Assembly: GCA_002727315.1 (NCBI GenBank)
Contig: PBWR01000006.1
Location: 320,094 to 384,093, forward strand
DNA from: Alphaproteobacteria bacterium
GTDB lineage: Bacteria > Pseudomonadota > Alphaproteobacteria > UBA6615
Length of the DNA stretch: 64,000 nucleotides
Direction: 5' to 3'
Positions within the stretch are counted from its first letter, which is position 1. Each line of letters begins with the position of its first letter. A model generated the notes under the pieces. That model saw only the letters and a list, made by a program, of their open reading frames with translations. It made no database searches and had not been told where the DNA came from. Made by a program: the position numbers and the translations under genes. Below, piece by piece: positions 35,313-44,033 of this stretch.

Positions 35313-36518
35313 CTAATCCTCCGACGCGACGACACCGGATTTGTGCAGTTCCGCAATTTCATCCGCGCTGTAACCGAGCTCTTCAAGAACCTCACCGGTC
35401 TGGGCCCCCACCTCGGGCGACGACGCGGCGAACGAGCTCGGCGTCCGCGACAGGCTCACCGGCTGGCGCGCGAAATGCTGGGTGCCCAGCGCGGGCGATT
35501 CCAGCGGCTGGACGATGCCCAGATGCGCAACCTGTTCGTCGCCGAACACCTCGCCGATGTCATAGATCGGACCGCAGGGCACGCCCGCCCCGTTGAACTT
35601 CGCGACCCAGGTGGCGGTGGTCTCTTCGGCGATGCAGTCATCGATGAGCCCGTTCAGGCGGTCACGGTTTTCCGAGCGCCCATCGGCGGTCTCGAATTCC
35701 GGGTCCGTCATCCATTCCTCGTGCCCGACCAGCCGGCAGAACCGGCCCCAGATCTCCTGACCGGCAACGGCGATGTTGATATGACCGTCACGGGTGGCGA
35801 ACACGCCGGTGGGAATGCTGGTCGGATGATTGTTCCCCGCCTGCCCGGGCACATCCTTATCGATCAGCCAGCGCGCCGACTGGAAATCGAGCATGAAGAT
35901 CTGGGCCTCGAGCAATGAGGTGTGGAGCCATTGGCCGCGGCCGGATTTCTCGCGTTCGAGCAATGCCAGCATTATCCCCTGGGATGCGAAAAGCCCGGCC
36001 GTGAGATCGGCGATGGGGATACCGACCCGCACCGGCCCCTGGCCCGGCAGGCCGGTGATCGACATCAGGCCGCCCATGCCCTGGGCGATCTGGTCGAAGC
36101 CGGGACGCTTGGCATAGGGCCCGTCCTGAACGAATCCGGAGATGCTTGCGAGGATGATGCGCGGATTGATCTCGGCCAGTGAATCATAGTCGATACCGAG
36201 CCGATGCTTCACATCGGGCCGGTAGTTCTCGACCACCACGTCGGCCTTGGCCGCAAGTTTGCGGAACACCTCCTTGCCCGCCTCTTCCTTGAGGTTCAGG
36301 GCCAGCGACCGCTTGTTGCGATGCAGGTTCTGGAAGTCCGAGCCATGGCGCGAGCCACCCAGGGCGGCACCGCCCTCCACGGCCGGCGGCATCTCCACCT
36401 TGATCACGTCCGCGCCCCAATCGGCCAGCTGTCGCACGCAGGTCGGGCCGGAGCGCACGCGGGTCAGATCGAGGACGGTGATGTGATCGAGGACGGAGGC
36501 AGCAGGTTTATGCGGCAT
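35313..36518 (-). CDS. CoA transferase family III (CaiB/BaiF)
   Basis: A 401-aa class III CoA transferase, which moves CoA between carboxylic acids. The N-terminus has LDLTRVRSGPTCVRQLADWGADVIKVE, the catalytic Asp is in the AEINPRIILASISGFVQDGPYAKRPGFD region, and GIPIADLTAGLFASQGIMLAL follows. The length is typical. It is flanked by a gamma-resorcylate-decarboxylase-like gene and a VOC gene, suggesting activation of an organic acid from an aromatic or ring-derived substrate. A paralogue is at 52408-53637. Confidence 0.92.
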   Translation of the reverse strand: MPHKPAASVLDHITVLDLTRVRSGPTCVRQLADWGADVIKVEMPPAVEGGAALGGSRHGSDFQNLHRNKRSLALNLKEEAGKEVFRKLAAKADVVVENYRPDVKHRLGIDYDSLAEINPRIILASISGFVQDGPYAKRPGFDQIAQGMGGLMSITGLPGQGPVRVGIPIADLTAGLFASQGIMLALLEREKSGRGQWLHTSLLEAQIFMLDFQSARWLIDKDVPGQAGNNHPTSIPTGVFATRDGHINIAVAGQEIWGRFCRLVGHEEWMTDPEFETADGRSENRDRLNGLIDDCIAEETTATWVAKFNGAGVPCGPIYDIGEVFGDEQVAHLGIVQPLESPALGTQHFARQPVSLSRTPSSFAASSPEVGAQTGEVLEELGYSADEIAELHKSGVVASED

Positions 36519-36540
36519 GTGTCGAATGTCCTTGTTGGGC

Positions 36541-37506
36541 CTACAGCTTGAGGAGACGCTTGGCGTTGCCGTTCAGAATTTTCGCCTTGTCCTCACCATT
36601 GAGGTGCAGGCACTCGATCCAGTCCATGCCGGGTGCGTTGGGCACGAACGGCCAGTCGACGGAGAACAGGATGTGATCCGTGCCCATTTCCGCAATCGAA
36701 CACATCAGTGCCGGGTCCGAGAAATTGCCGCTGGTGGTAATGTAGAAGTTGCGGCTGAACACATCGCGGAACGACAACGGCTTGTTGCCGGGACGCGACA
36801 GTGCGTGGTCGATGCGCCAGAGCAGAAACGGCAGGCCTTCGCCCAGATGGCCGAGAATAATCTTGGTGTCGGGATACTTGTCGAGTACCCCGCTAAGCAC
36901 GATCCGGATGCCCTGGGTGGCCGTCTCGACCGTAAAGCCCCAGCCGGCGTTCAGGATCGCCGGGTAGTCCTTGGTATAGGGCTCATAATAGGTCTCGACG
37001 ACCGTTCGGTTGGGCACGGCAGGGTGCATGTAAAGCGGCACGTCGAGTTCCTGGGCGCGCTTGTAGACCGGCCAGAATCGCTCATTGTCGAAGAACACGC
37101 CATGGGTCAGGCCGTGGACCATGGCACCCTTGAAGCCGAGCTCGTTGACGCAGCGCGCCAGCTCGTCGGCGCAGGCATCCGGGTCCGGCGTCGGCAGGTT
37201 GGCGAACGCGGCGAACCGGTCGGGCCGCTGGGCCACGATATCGCCCAGGCGATCGTTCGTGGCGCGGGTGATCTCCGCCGCGGAGGCCGGGTCGAGGCGC
37301 TGGGTCGAGGGGGCGCCATGGGACAGGACCTGGATGTCGATGCCCGTCGCATCCATCTCGGCGATCCGCTCATCGAACAGATCCTCGAGCTTCGCACGCA
37401 TCTTGTCCGAGCCGCCCTGGTCCGCGACCGAGACATGTGCCGTCATCTCGGGATCCCAGTAATGCTCTTCTATCGCGATGACCTGTTCGCCGGTCGACGT
37501 TGCCAT
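36541..37506 (-). CDS. Amidohydrolase family protein, ACMSD/gamma-resorcylate decarboxylase-like
   Basis: A 321-aa TIM-barrel enzyme. The N-terminal EEHYWD (Glu as metal ligand in place of the HxH motif), the YMHP segment, DTKIILGHLGEGLPFLLWRID and the metal Asp in FSVDWPFVPN match the decarboxylating branch of the amidohydrolases (gamma-resorcylate, 5-carboxyvanillate, ACMSD). The start is ATG 37506 (MATSTGE) because of the GAGGAGGGGGT site directly upstream; ATG 37524 is less likely. It is the first gene of the operon with the CoA transferase and VOC protein. Confidence 0.87.
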   Translation of the reverse strand: MATSTGEQVIAIEEHYWDPEMTAHVSVADQGGSDKMRAKLEDLFDERIAEMDATGIDIQVLSHGAPSTQRLDPASAAEITRATNDRLGDIVAQRPDRFAAFANLPTPDPDACADELARCVNELGFKGAMVHGLTHGVFFDNERFWPVYKRAQELDVPLYMHPAVPNRTVVETYYEPYTKDYPAILNAGWGFTVETATQGIRIVLSGVLDKYPDTKIILGHLGEGLPFLLWRIDHALSRPGNKPLSFRDVFSRNFYITTSGNFSDPALMCSIAEMGTDHILFSVDWPFVPNAPGMDWIECLHLNGEDKAKILNGNAKRLLKL

Positions 37507-37783
37507 ACCCCCTCCTCGCCGCACTGCACGCGACCATTTGTTTCGGCTTTGCGTCCTGCTGCACGTGTTTCCGCCGCGCTAAACCCATCCTGCGGCTCGG
37601 GCCGGCAGATACAAGTCTTCCCGACAAATAATTTTCCTATAGTCAAAACCGTCCGGAACGCACAAAATCCCTTGTAGCGGGGTCCAACGGCGCAAAAGAC
37701 GGCGACGACACCTGACATAATCAAGCGGCCCGCCCGGTGGTACGGTTGGCGGCGCGGTCGAAACAAACCGGGGAGGAAATTCC

Positions 37784-39502
37784 ATGATCATCGAACGCGA
37801 TGTGCCAGTCACCATGGACGACGGGCAGGTGTTGCGGGTCGACGTCTATCGGCCCGACACGAAGAAGAAGGTTCCGGTCGTGATGGCCGGCGGCCCTTAT
37901 GGCAAGGGCGTGAAATACCAGGAACACTACAAGCCGCTTTGGGAATCGCTCCTGCAAATGCACCCGGACATTCTGCCGGGGTCCAAGCACCGCTGGCTCA
38001 CATGGGAAACCGTCGATCCGGAAGTCTGGGTCCCGTGGGGCTATGCCTGCGTGCGGCTCGATTCCCGTGGCGCTGGGCGTTCGCCGGGCTATCTCGACAT
38101 TTTCTCGCCGCGCGAGACCCAGGATTTCGCCAACGCCATCAACTGGGCGGGCGAGCAGAAATGGTCGAACGGCAATGTTGGGCTGAACGGCGTGTCCTAT
38201 TATGCCATCAACCAGTGGCAGGTTGCGGCCCTGCAGCCGAAGCATCTGACCGCGATGATCCCCTGGGAAGGCGCCGCGGACCAGTATCGTGACTGGGCCC
38301 GCCATGGCGGCATCCTGTCGAACTTCTTCATGGAGATCTGGTATCCGCGCCAGGTCGAGGCGGTGCAGCACGGCAACCCCAAGGGTCCGCGCGACCACTG
38401 GATGAAGGAAAGCGCGACCGGCCCGGCAAGGCTCTCGAAGACCGAACTGGCTGCCAATCGCGCCGACACGCTGGAGAATTTCCGGGTCCGCGAGATGGAC
38501 GATGACTGGTACCGCTCGCGTTCGCCGGACTGGTCGAAGGTCAAGGTGCCGTTCCTGTCGGCGGCGAGCTGGGCCGGGTTCGGCCTGCATCCGCGCGGCA
38601 ACTTCGAGGCCTTCACCCAGGCGGCCTCGCGCCAGAAGTGGCTGGAGGGCCATCCGGGACGCCATGAAGAGTGGTTCTATCTCGAATACGGTATGGAGCT
38701 GCAGAAGCGCTTCTTCGACTATTACCTCAAGGGCGAGAAGAACGGGTGGAACCGGGAACCCAAGGTCTGGGTCAACCTGCGCCGGCCCTTCACCGACGAG
38801 GTGGAGCTGCGCAAGGAAAGCGAGTGGCCGCTCAAGGGCACGAAGTGGACCAAGTACTACCTGGATGCCGGCGGCAAGGGCAAAATCGACACCAAGGTGC
38901 CGAAGGCCAACCGCAAGAAGGAGTTCCGCGCGCTGACCCGGGGCATCACCTGGAAGTCTCCGCCCCTGGCCCGCGAGACCGAGTTCACGGGACCGATGGC
39001 CGCAAAGCTCTATGTCTCGTCCTCGACGAAAGACTGCGATCTGTTCCTAACGGTACAGGCCTGGTCGGACAAGGGCCGCGAGGTCTACTTCCAGGGCACG
39101 GTCGACCCCAAGACGCCGATCGCCCAGGGCTGGTTGCGGGTGTCGCATCGCAAGCTGGACGAGGAGAAATCGGAGCCATGGCGCCCCTACCACACCCATG
39201 ACGACAAGCAGATGATGACCCCGGGAGAGATCTACGAGGTCGATGTCGAAATCTGGCCTCAGTGCATCGTGTTGCCCAAGGGTTATCAGATCTCGATCAA
39301 CATCGCGGGTCAGGATTTCGACCGGCCGGGACCGTCGATGGATGCCTATATCCCGTCGCGCGGTTCGGGCGTGTTCCTGCACAATCATCCGACCGACCGC
39401 CCGAAGGAGATCTTCGGCGGCAAGACGACGATCCACACCGGGCCGAATCACAAGTCGCACCTGCTGATGCCGGTGATCCCGAAGAACCGGAAGTCGATGT
39501 AG
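37784..39502 (+). CDS. CocE/NonD family X-Pro dipeptidyl-peptidase-like hydrolase
   Basis: A 572-aa alpha/beta hydrolase with the C-terminal jelly-roll (PepX_C) domain from about residue 330. The nucleophile Ser138 sits in GLNGVSYYA. YACVRLDSRGAGRSPGYLDIFSPRE is the family block before it, and GHPGRHEEW is a likely His-loop region. Members hydrolyse esters or amides such as cocaine; the substrate here is unknown. No signal peptide is seen. The ATG is preceded by GGGGAGGAAATTCC. It is 10 bases upstream of an OsmC-family gene. Confidence 0.88.
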   Translation: MIIERDVPVTMDDGQVLRVDVYRPDTKKKVPVVMAGGPYGKGVKYQEHYKPLWESLLQMHPDILPGSKHRWLTWETVDPEVWVPWGYACVRLDSRGAGRSPGYLDIFSPRETQDFANAINWAGEQKWSNGNVGLNGVSYYAINQWQVAALQPKHLTAMIPWEGAADQYRDWARHGGILSNFFMEIWYPRQVEAVQHGNPKGPRDHWMKESATGPARLSKTELAANRADTLENFRVREMDDDWYRSRSPDWSKVKVPFLSAASWAGFGLHPRGNFEAFTQAASRQKWLEGHPGRHEEWFYLEYGMELQKRFFDYYLKGEKNGWNREPKVWVNLRRPFTDEVELRKESEWPLKGTKWTKYYLDAGGKGKIDTKVPKANRKKEFRALTRGITWKSPPLARETEFTGPMAAKLYVSSSTKDCDLFLTVQAWSDKGREVYFQGTVDPKTPIAQGWLRVSHRKLDEEKSEPWRPYHTHDDKQMMTPGEIYEVDVEIWPQCIVLPKGYQISINIAGQDFDRPGPSMDAYIPSRGSGVFLHNHPTDRPKEIFGGKTTIHTGPNHKSHLLMPVIPKNRKSM

Positions 39503-39512
39503 GACCACACAG

Positions 39513-40046
39513 ATGACCAAGGTAAACGACGCGGCCTCCCCCGACGGGGAGGCCGCAGCCTCTTCCGAGGTACGTACCGTCGACATCGTGTTCGATGCCA
39601 AGGCGCGTGCGCTCGACGCCTTCAAGAGCGAGGTGACCGTCACCTCACAATATTCCAACTTCTCGGTCACGCTCGAGACCGACGAGGGAAAGCTGCATGG
39701 CGGTGACGGCTCCGCGCCGATGCCGCTGCACTATTTCGCAGCGGGCTCCGTGACCTGTCTGATGACCCAGATGAAAGCCTGCGCCAAACGGCTGCGGATC
39801 CCCATCGGCGATATCTCGATGAGCGCCAATTTCCATTGGCGGATCGAGCAGTCCGGCCGCGACCCCTACACCTCGGAACCGGTCGGCTTCGATATTGACA
39901 TCGAGGTGGAGGGCGAGGCCCCGGTCGAGGACGTCAAGCGGGTGATCGACTGGGCCAAGAAAGGCTGCTTCGCCGAGCGGGCGCTCGCCGTCCCGTGCGA
40001 GGTGGGCCACCGGCTCAAGGTTGGTGACGATTGGGTCGACGTCTGA
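39513..40046 (+). CDS. OsmC family protein
   Basis: A 177-aa OsmC/Ohr-fold protein, in a family of thiol peroxidases. One redox Cys is in GSVTCLMTQMKACAKRL and a second candidate is in AKKGCFAERALAV, although the classical Ohr context is not conserved. The N-terminal 20 residues are encoded by a strong hairpin (39531-39556) and may not belong to the fold. The domain itself starts near residue 40. It is co-directional with the CocE-type gene, 10 bases downstream. Confidence 0.82.
   Translation: MTKVNDAASPDGEAAASSEVRTVDIVFDAKARALDAFKSEVTVTSQYSNFSVTLETDEGKLHGGDGSAPMPLHYFAAGSVTCLMTQMKACAKRLRIPIGDISMSANFHWRIEQSGRDPYTSEPVGFDIDIEVEGEAPVEDVKRVIDWAKKGCFAERALAVPCEVGHRLKVGDDWVDV
39531..39556 (+). repeat. 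Perfect 11-bp hairpin in the 5' end of the OsmC-family gene
   Basis: GCGGCCTCCCC and GGGGAGGCCGC pair perfectly around a CGAC loop, starting 18 bases after the annotated ATG. So stable a structure in the first codons would hinder ribosomes. It may instead terminate or process the upstream CocE message. There is no T-run after it. Confidence 0.6.
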
Positions 40047-40049
40047 CGC

Positions 40050-41177
40050 CTAGTCGCGCGCCCGCGTGCTCACGAATGCGATCAGCAGCGCCAGCGCGCT
40101 GATGACGGCCATGGCGTGGAACGCCCCGCCGCCGAACGATCCATAGAGGTCTCCGGCCGCAATAAGCGTCAGGCCCATGATCACGCCGGACACCGAGGCA
40201 TAAGCGCCCTGGGCACTTGTCTTCAGGCCTTCCGGCGCGTGGCGCGAGATGAAATGCATGGTGGCCAGATATGTCGCGCCGAAGGTGAAGCCGTGCAGGG
40301 CCTGAGCGACGACGAGCCCCGGCAGCTCCACCGTTTCGGCCAAGATAAGCCAGCGGATGAGCGCCGCGCCGGCCCCCAGTAACAACAGGCGCGACGGCCC
40401 GAGCCGAGCCACCACGGCCCCGCTGGCGGCAAACAGGGCGATCTCGGCCACGACGCCGCCGCCCCACAGAAGGCCGACGGTCAACTCCGAATAGCCTGAT
40501 GCCTTCCAATGGATTCCGGAGAACCCGTTCAGCACCGCATGGCTGGCCTGAACCGCGCTGGCCGCGAAGATGAAACCAAAGAATCTCGGCTCGCGCACGA
40601 ATCCTAGAATCTCCGACCAGCGGGCCTGCCCGCGCGGGCTGGTTTGATCACGTAACAGCAAGGTGGTCAGCAGAACCACGAACAACGAGACGAAAATCAC
40701 CAGCCATATCAGATCCGGATCGCGGCCGGTCACCAGCTCGCCGACCGCCAGCGTGGCGATGATGAAAGTCACGGATCCCCACAGCCTGATCTGTCCATAG
40801 TCGAGGCCGTAACGCCGGGCAGCCGCCATGGTTTGCGCGTCCCCCAGCGGAATCAGCGCATGGAAGAACGGGGCATACACGATGGTGATCAATAAGATCA
40901 GCCAGAAAGAATGGGCAAAGTTGAAACCCAGAAACGCAACCAAACTGATCGCCGCCGCGCTGACGAGCATGATACGGCCGCGCCCGGTCCGGTCGACGGA
41001 TCTGGTGATGATCGGGTCGACAAGAACCCGCAGCCACGGGCTGACGGCCAGTACGATGCCGATATGTTCGGGTGTCAGTCCACGGCTCTGCAGCCAGATT
41101 GGCCAGAACGGCAGGAACACCCCGACGACGAAGAACACCGCGCCGTAGAACAATGCAAAGCGGACCGACAGGTTCAT
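40050..41177 (-). CDS. MFS transporter (MFS_1-like, HcaT type)
   Basis: A 375-aa inner-membrane protein with about 12 helices. The opening (MNLSVRFALFYGAVFFVVGVF) and FWPIWLQSRGLTPEHIGIVL are typical of the HcaT/LacY-related MFS_1_like group, which includes putative 3-phenylpropionate carriers. It converges on the OsmC-family gene with a 3-base gap. The substrate is unknown. Confidence 0.86.
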   Translation of the reverse strand: MNLSVRFALFYGAVFFVVGVFLPFWPIWLQSRGLTPEHIGIVLAVSPWLRVLVDPIITRSVDRTGRGRIMLVSAAAISLVAFLGFNFAHSFWLILLITIVYAPFFHALIPLGDAQTMAAARRYGLDYGQIRLWGSVTFIIATLAVGELVTGRDPDLIWLVIFVSLFVVLLTTLLLRDQTSPRGQARWSEILGFVREPRFFGFIFAASAVQASHAVLNGFSGIHWKASGYSELTVGLLWGGGVVAEIALFAASGAVVARLGPSRLLLLGAGAALIRWLILAETVELPGLVVAQALHGFTFGATYLATMHFISRHAPEGLKTSAQGAYASVSGVIMGLTLIAAGDLYGSFGGGAFHAMAVISALALLIAFVSTRARD

Positions 41178-41210
41178 GGCGACAACGGACCCCGGCCAAC
41201 CTCAGAACGA

Positions 41211-41239
41211 CAAAGGCCGCCCGCGGAACACGGGCGGCC
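41211..41239 (-). terminator. Rho-independent-like terminator of the deiodinase-like gene
   Basis: On the minus strand GGCCGCCCG-TGTTCCG-CGGGCGGCC forms a perfect 9-bp GC stem with a 7-base loop, followed by TTTG. It lies 36 bases after the stop of the minus-strand gene ending at 41275. The U-tract is short, but position and stem strength support a terminator. Confidence 0.65.
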
Positions 41240-41274
41240 AATAACGTCGAACGGGTTGTTCGGCAGAAAGCGCT

Positions 41275-42099
41275 CTATTCGGCTGCCTGCTTCGATGCTG
41301 CTTCGTCGGGCGCCGGCGCCTTTTCCGCGTCTGCGCCTTCCTCGATGCGGTTCTGGATCTCTTGCTGGCTCAGCGGCTGGTTCCGGAAACGGCCATGCTT
41401 CTCGTAATAGCGGTCGACATGGACATGCTTCGCCACGGTCAGCGGCGCATTCTTGAAGAAGTCATAGAGCGCGATAAAGCCGCCGGTCCACATAGTGCGG
41501 ATCATGTGCGCCATGGCGCGCGAGGCACGCAACTCGGCGGTCGGTGCGTTCTCGACGCGATGATAGTTTTCCCGATCCTCGAGCGCCGCCTCGATCAGAT
41601 GCGGAGCGGCCCAGTTGCACCGATAGTGGATCGTGCCGTCAGGGCGGATGATGTAGACGACGTTCGGCATGGCGCCATAGGCGCGATGGAAATCACCCTC
41701 GAGATTGTCGACCAGCACGCGGCGGAATTCCTTGTAGCGCGGAGCAACAAGGGCGGCGGCCTTGAACTTCTCTTCCATGGACTGGTGCGGGCCCATGCGC
41801 TCGCCCGGATGGGCCTCGCGGACATAGACCATCACGAAGTTCACATCGGAGAACTTCTCGACGATTTCCTTATAGGTCTTGATGTTCTTGGTATACATCG
41901 AGCAGGTCGACGAACCGGTCTCGACCACGGTCCACTGACCGTCGAAATCGGACAGTTTGACCTGTTCACGCGTCTCAAGATCAGTGAACGTGGCATCGAT
42001 ATACTTGTCGCCTGCCGCCGGGCCGACGAACGTATCGAAATTGTAGTCGACCACGCGGAAGCGCGGATTGTTGTAAACGGGCTTCTGAGGTTCAGACAT
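41275..42099 (-). CDS. Deiodinase-like / redoxin family protein
   Basis: A 274-aa thioredoxin-fold protein related to iodothyronine deiodinases. The active-site region ETGSSTCSMYT places Cys66 where vertebrate enzymes have selenocysteine. NFVMVYVREAHPGE, HQSMEEKFKAAALVA, and VDNLEGDFHRAYGAMPNVVY with YIIRPDGTIHY follow in deiodinase order. The codon is TGC, so no selenocysteine is needed. A C-terminal tail of about 30 residues is Ala/Glu/Lys-rich. The ATG has an AGAGGAGG site. The bacterial function is unknown; reductive dehalogenation or peroxide reduction are possibilities. Confidence 0.8.
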   Translation of the reverse strand: MSEPQKPVYNNPRFRVVDYNFDTFVGPAAGDKYIDATFTDLETREQVKLSDFDGQWTVVETGSSTCSMYTKNIKTYKEIVEKFSDVNFVMVYVREAHPGERMGPHQSMEEKFKAAALVAPRYKEFRRVLVDNLEGDFHRAYGAMPNVVYIIRPDGTIHYRCNWAAPHLIEAALEDRENYHRVENAPTAELRASRAMAHMIRTMWTGGFIALYDFFKNAPLTVAKHVHVDRYYEKHGRFRNQPLSQQEIQNRIEEGADAEKAPAPDEAASKQAAE

Positions 42100-42246
42100 A
42101 GCGAGCCTCCTCTTTGTTCATGGGCGTTTATATTGGCTTGTGCCTTGCGCGCACAATTGACCGAACTCTGCTACATTGCAAGTGACAAGGCTTCACAAGA
42201 GCACTGCGCGAAAACAGCGGGTTCCCCGCCAAAGGGTCCCCGCGCG

Positions 42247-43305
42247 CTATGCCCTGAGCTTCTCGGCCATCCAGTCGGCCATCAGCGGGCGCGACTTAAA
42301 GGGAATGTTGTCGCAGACATGGTTGCCTTCGGGATACACCACGAGTTCCGCGTCCGCGCCCGCCTCGTCGATCATCAGCTGTGATTCCTCGACCGGGCAA
42401 ATCGTGTCGAGCCCGCTGTGCACGACCAGCAGCGGGCAGGTGATTTTCCCCAAAGAGCCCTCGAGCGTATAGAGCTTGGCCGTCTCGGCCGCCTCTTCCA
42501 CCGTCTCGTCGCCGAACGCGAAACGCAGCGTGTCCTGTACGGCAAACGGCATCCGGTTCCAGAAGTTCGACATGCTGTAGAAGCCGCCGATGGAGATACA
42601 GGCCTTGATGCGCGGGTCGACCGCCGCGCGCGGAGCGGCATAACCACCAAAGCTACGGCCCCAGATGCCGATCCGGTCGCCGTCAATCTCCGGGCGCGCC
42701 TGCAACGCATCGATCACCGCGCCGGCCGGCACCTCCCAGTCGGGTCGGATTCGCCATTTCCGCTGGGTCAGGCTCTGACCCGGCCCGTCATAGGCACACG
42801 TCGCCACACCACGCTTGAGAAACTCGTTCTCCAGAGTGTGAAACTCTTCCTTCGTGGAATCCCCGCCGCAGGTGATCATCACGCAAGGCGGCGGCCGGTC
42901 CGTGTCGGGCACACGAAGATTGGCCGGAAAGCTGTCGCCGTCGAAGCGAATGTCGATGACCTGTGCCGGAATGGCCAGATGCGGCGCGGCCTTGGCATAG
43001 GCCGCGCGCTGGCGGGTCTGGAAGCGGGCCTTCTCCTCCGGATCGGAAAACGAGACCGATTGGCCAATGTGAAAGTACAGCGCTGCACGGACAAAAGCTT
43101 CGCCAGCCGTCAGGGCGTGTCCCTCGGCGAGCGCCGCATCACCCAGCGCCTCGTGACCCTCGGCCAGCTCCTCCCACACAGGCATCCACTCATCCATGCT
43201 TGAGACCTTCGCGAGCACGCTCTGGGCATCGTTGTAGTCGAGCCCCGCGGCCATGAGACGCGGGAAGCGCCCCTCGATGATTTCCTGCAGTTCGGCGTCG
43301 GCCAT
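42247..43305 (-). CDS. Alpha/beta hydrolase, 2,6-dihydroxypseudooxynicotine hydrolase-like
   Basis: A 352-aa hydrolase with a helical N-terminal region (about 1-110) and an alpha/beta core. The blocks GGDSTKEEFHTLEN, YDGPGQ and GRSFGGYAAPRAA match the carbon-carbon hydrolase family of nicotine degradation and the FrsA-like esterases. The candidate triad is Ser218, Asp300 (HSGLD) and His329 (GNHVCDN). It is the last gene of an operon behind a dienelactone hydrolase (9-base gap) and a molybdenum hydroxylase subunit. The substrate is not known. A GAGGAAA site precedes the ATG. Confidence 0.85.
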   Translation of the reverse strand: MADAELQEIIEGRFPRLMAAGLDYNDAQSVLAKVSSMDEWMPVWEELAEGHEALGDAALAEGHALTAGEAFVRAALYFHIGQSVSFSDPEEKARFQTRQRAAYAKAAPHLAIPAQVIDIRFDGDSFPANLRVPDTDRPPPCVMITCGGDSTKEEFHTLENEFLKRGVATCAYDGPGQSLTQRKWRIRPDWEVPAGAVIDALQARPEIDGDRIGIWGRSFGGYAAPRAAVDPRIKACISIGGFYSMSNFWNRMPFAVQDTLRFAFGDETVEEAAETAKLYTLEGSLGKITCPLLVVHSGLDTICPVEESQLMIDEAGADAELVVYPEGNHVCDNIPFKSRPLMADWMAEKLRA

Positions 43306-43314
43306 GGTTTTTCC

Positions 43315-44022
43315 TCAATCCAGATGTTTGTGGAAGAAGTCGACGGACAGCGCCAGGGCCTTCGTCGCCTCGGGCTCGCTGTAGGTGGTGCCGCCGTGGC
43401 GCGCGAACGCATGATCGGCGCCGGGATACTTGTGGATCTCGACCAGCGGGTTGGGTGACAGGCGCCGCTCGATCATGGCGCAGACTTCCGGCTGCACCCA
43501 TTTGTCCGCCAGCGCCTGGTGCAGCATGAACGGGGCGTGCAGGTTCGGCGCTTCCTTGATCGAGTGCTCGATATAGGTGCCGTAATAGGCGACCGCGCAA
43601 TCTATGTCCGTGCGGCAGCACATCAGGTAGCCCATCTTGCCGCCAAGGCAGTAGCCGACCGTGCCCACCTTGCCGTTACCGCCCGGGATGGTGCGCAGGA
43701 AGTTCATGGTGTCTTCCATGTCCTGCACGCCCAGGTCGTAGTCGAAATCGTAATAGAGATCGATCGCCTTTTCCCAATGGTCGCGATTGGCGTCCGATAG
43801 CTCGACCCCGGGCTCCAGCCGCCAGAATAGGTCAGGCACCAGGGTGATCCAGCCCGCCTCGGCAAACTCCTGTGCGTGATAGCGCATCGTGTCATTGACA
43901 CCCCATATCTCCATGATGGAGATGATCGCGCCGACCGGTTCCCTGTCGGGCCAGGCAACATGGGCGCCCATGTTGCTACCGTCGCGCAGGGTAACCTGAA
44001 TATCCTCCGTTCGCATCGCCAT
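43315..44022 (-). CDS. Dienelactone hydrolase family protein
   Basis: A 235-aa DLH-fold hydrolase with the nucleophile Cys125 in GYCLGGKMGYL, as in carboxymethylenebutenolidase, and the His in PGADHAFAR. True dienelactone hydrolase opens the lactone ring in chlorocatechol breakdown; other members act on different esters. ATG 44022 is chosen for its GGGGGAAG site; an upstream ATG at 44055 lies inside the preceding gene. It is 11 bases after the molybdenum hydroxylase gene. Confidence 0.88.
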   Translation of the reverse strand: MAMRTEDIQVTLRDGSNMGAHVAWPDREPVGAIISIMEIWGVNDTMRYHAQEFAEAGWITLVPDLFWRLEPGVELSDANRDHWEKAIDLYYDFDYDLGVQDMEDTMNFLRTIPGGNGKVGTVGYCLGGKMGYLMCCRTDIDCAVAYYGTYIEHSIKEAPNLHAPFMLHQALADKWVQPEVCAMIERRLSPNPLVEIHKYPGADHAFARHGGTTYSEPEATKALALSVDFFHKHLD

Positions 44023-44033
44023 CGTTCTTCCCC

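Noticed and set aside
41890-41910. Possible selenocysteine codon in the deiodinase-like active site
   Set aside because: The position corresponding to selenocysteine is a plain TGC (Cys66). The frame has no internal TGA and no selenocysteine insertion element is needed.
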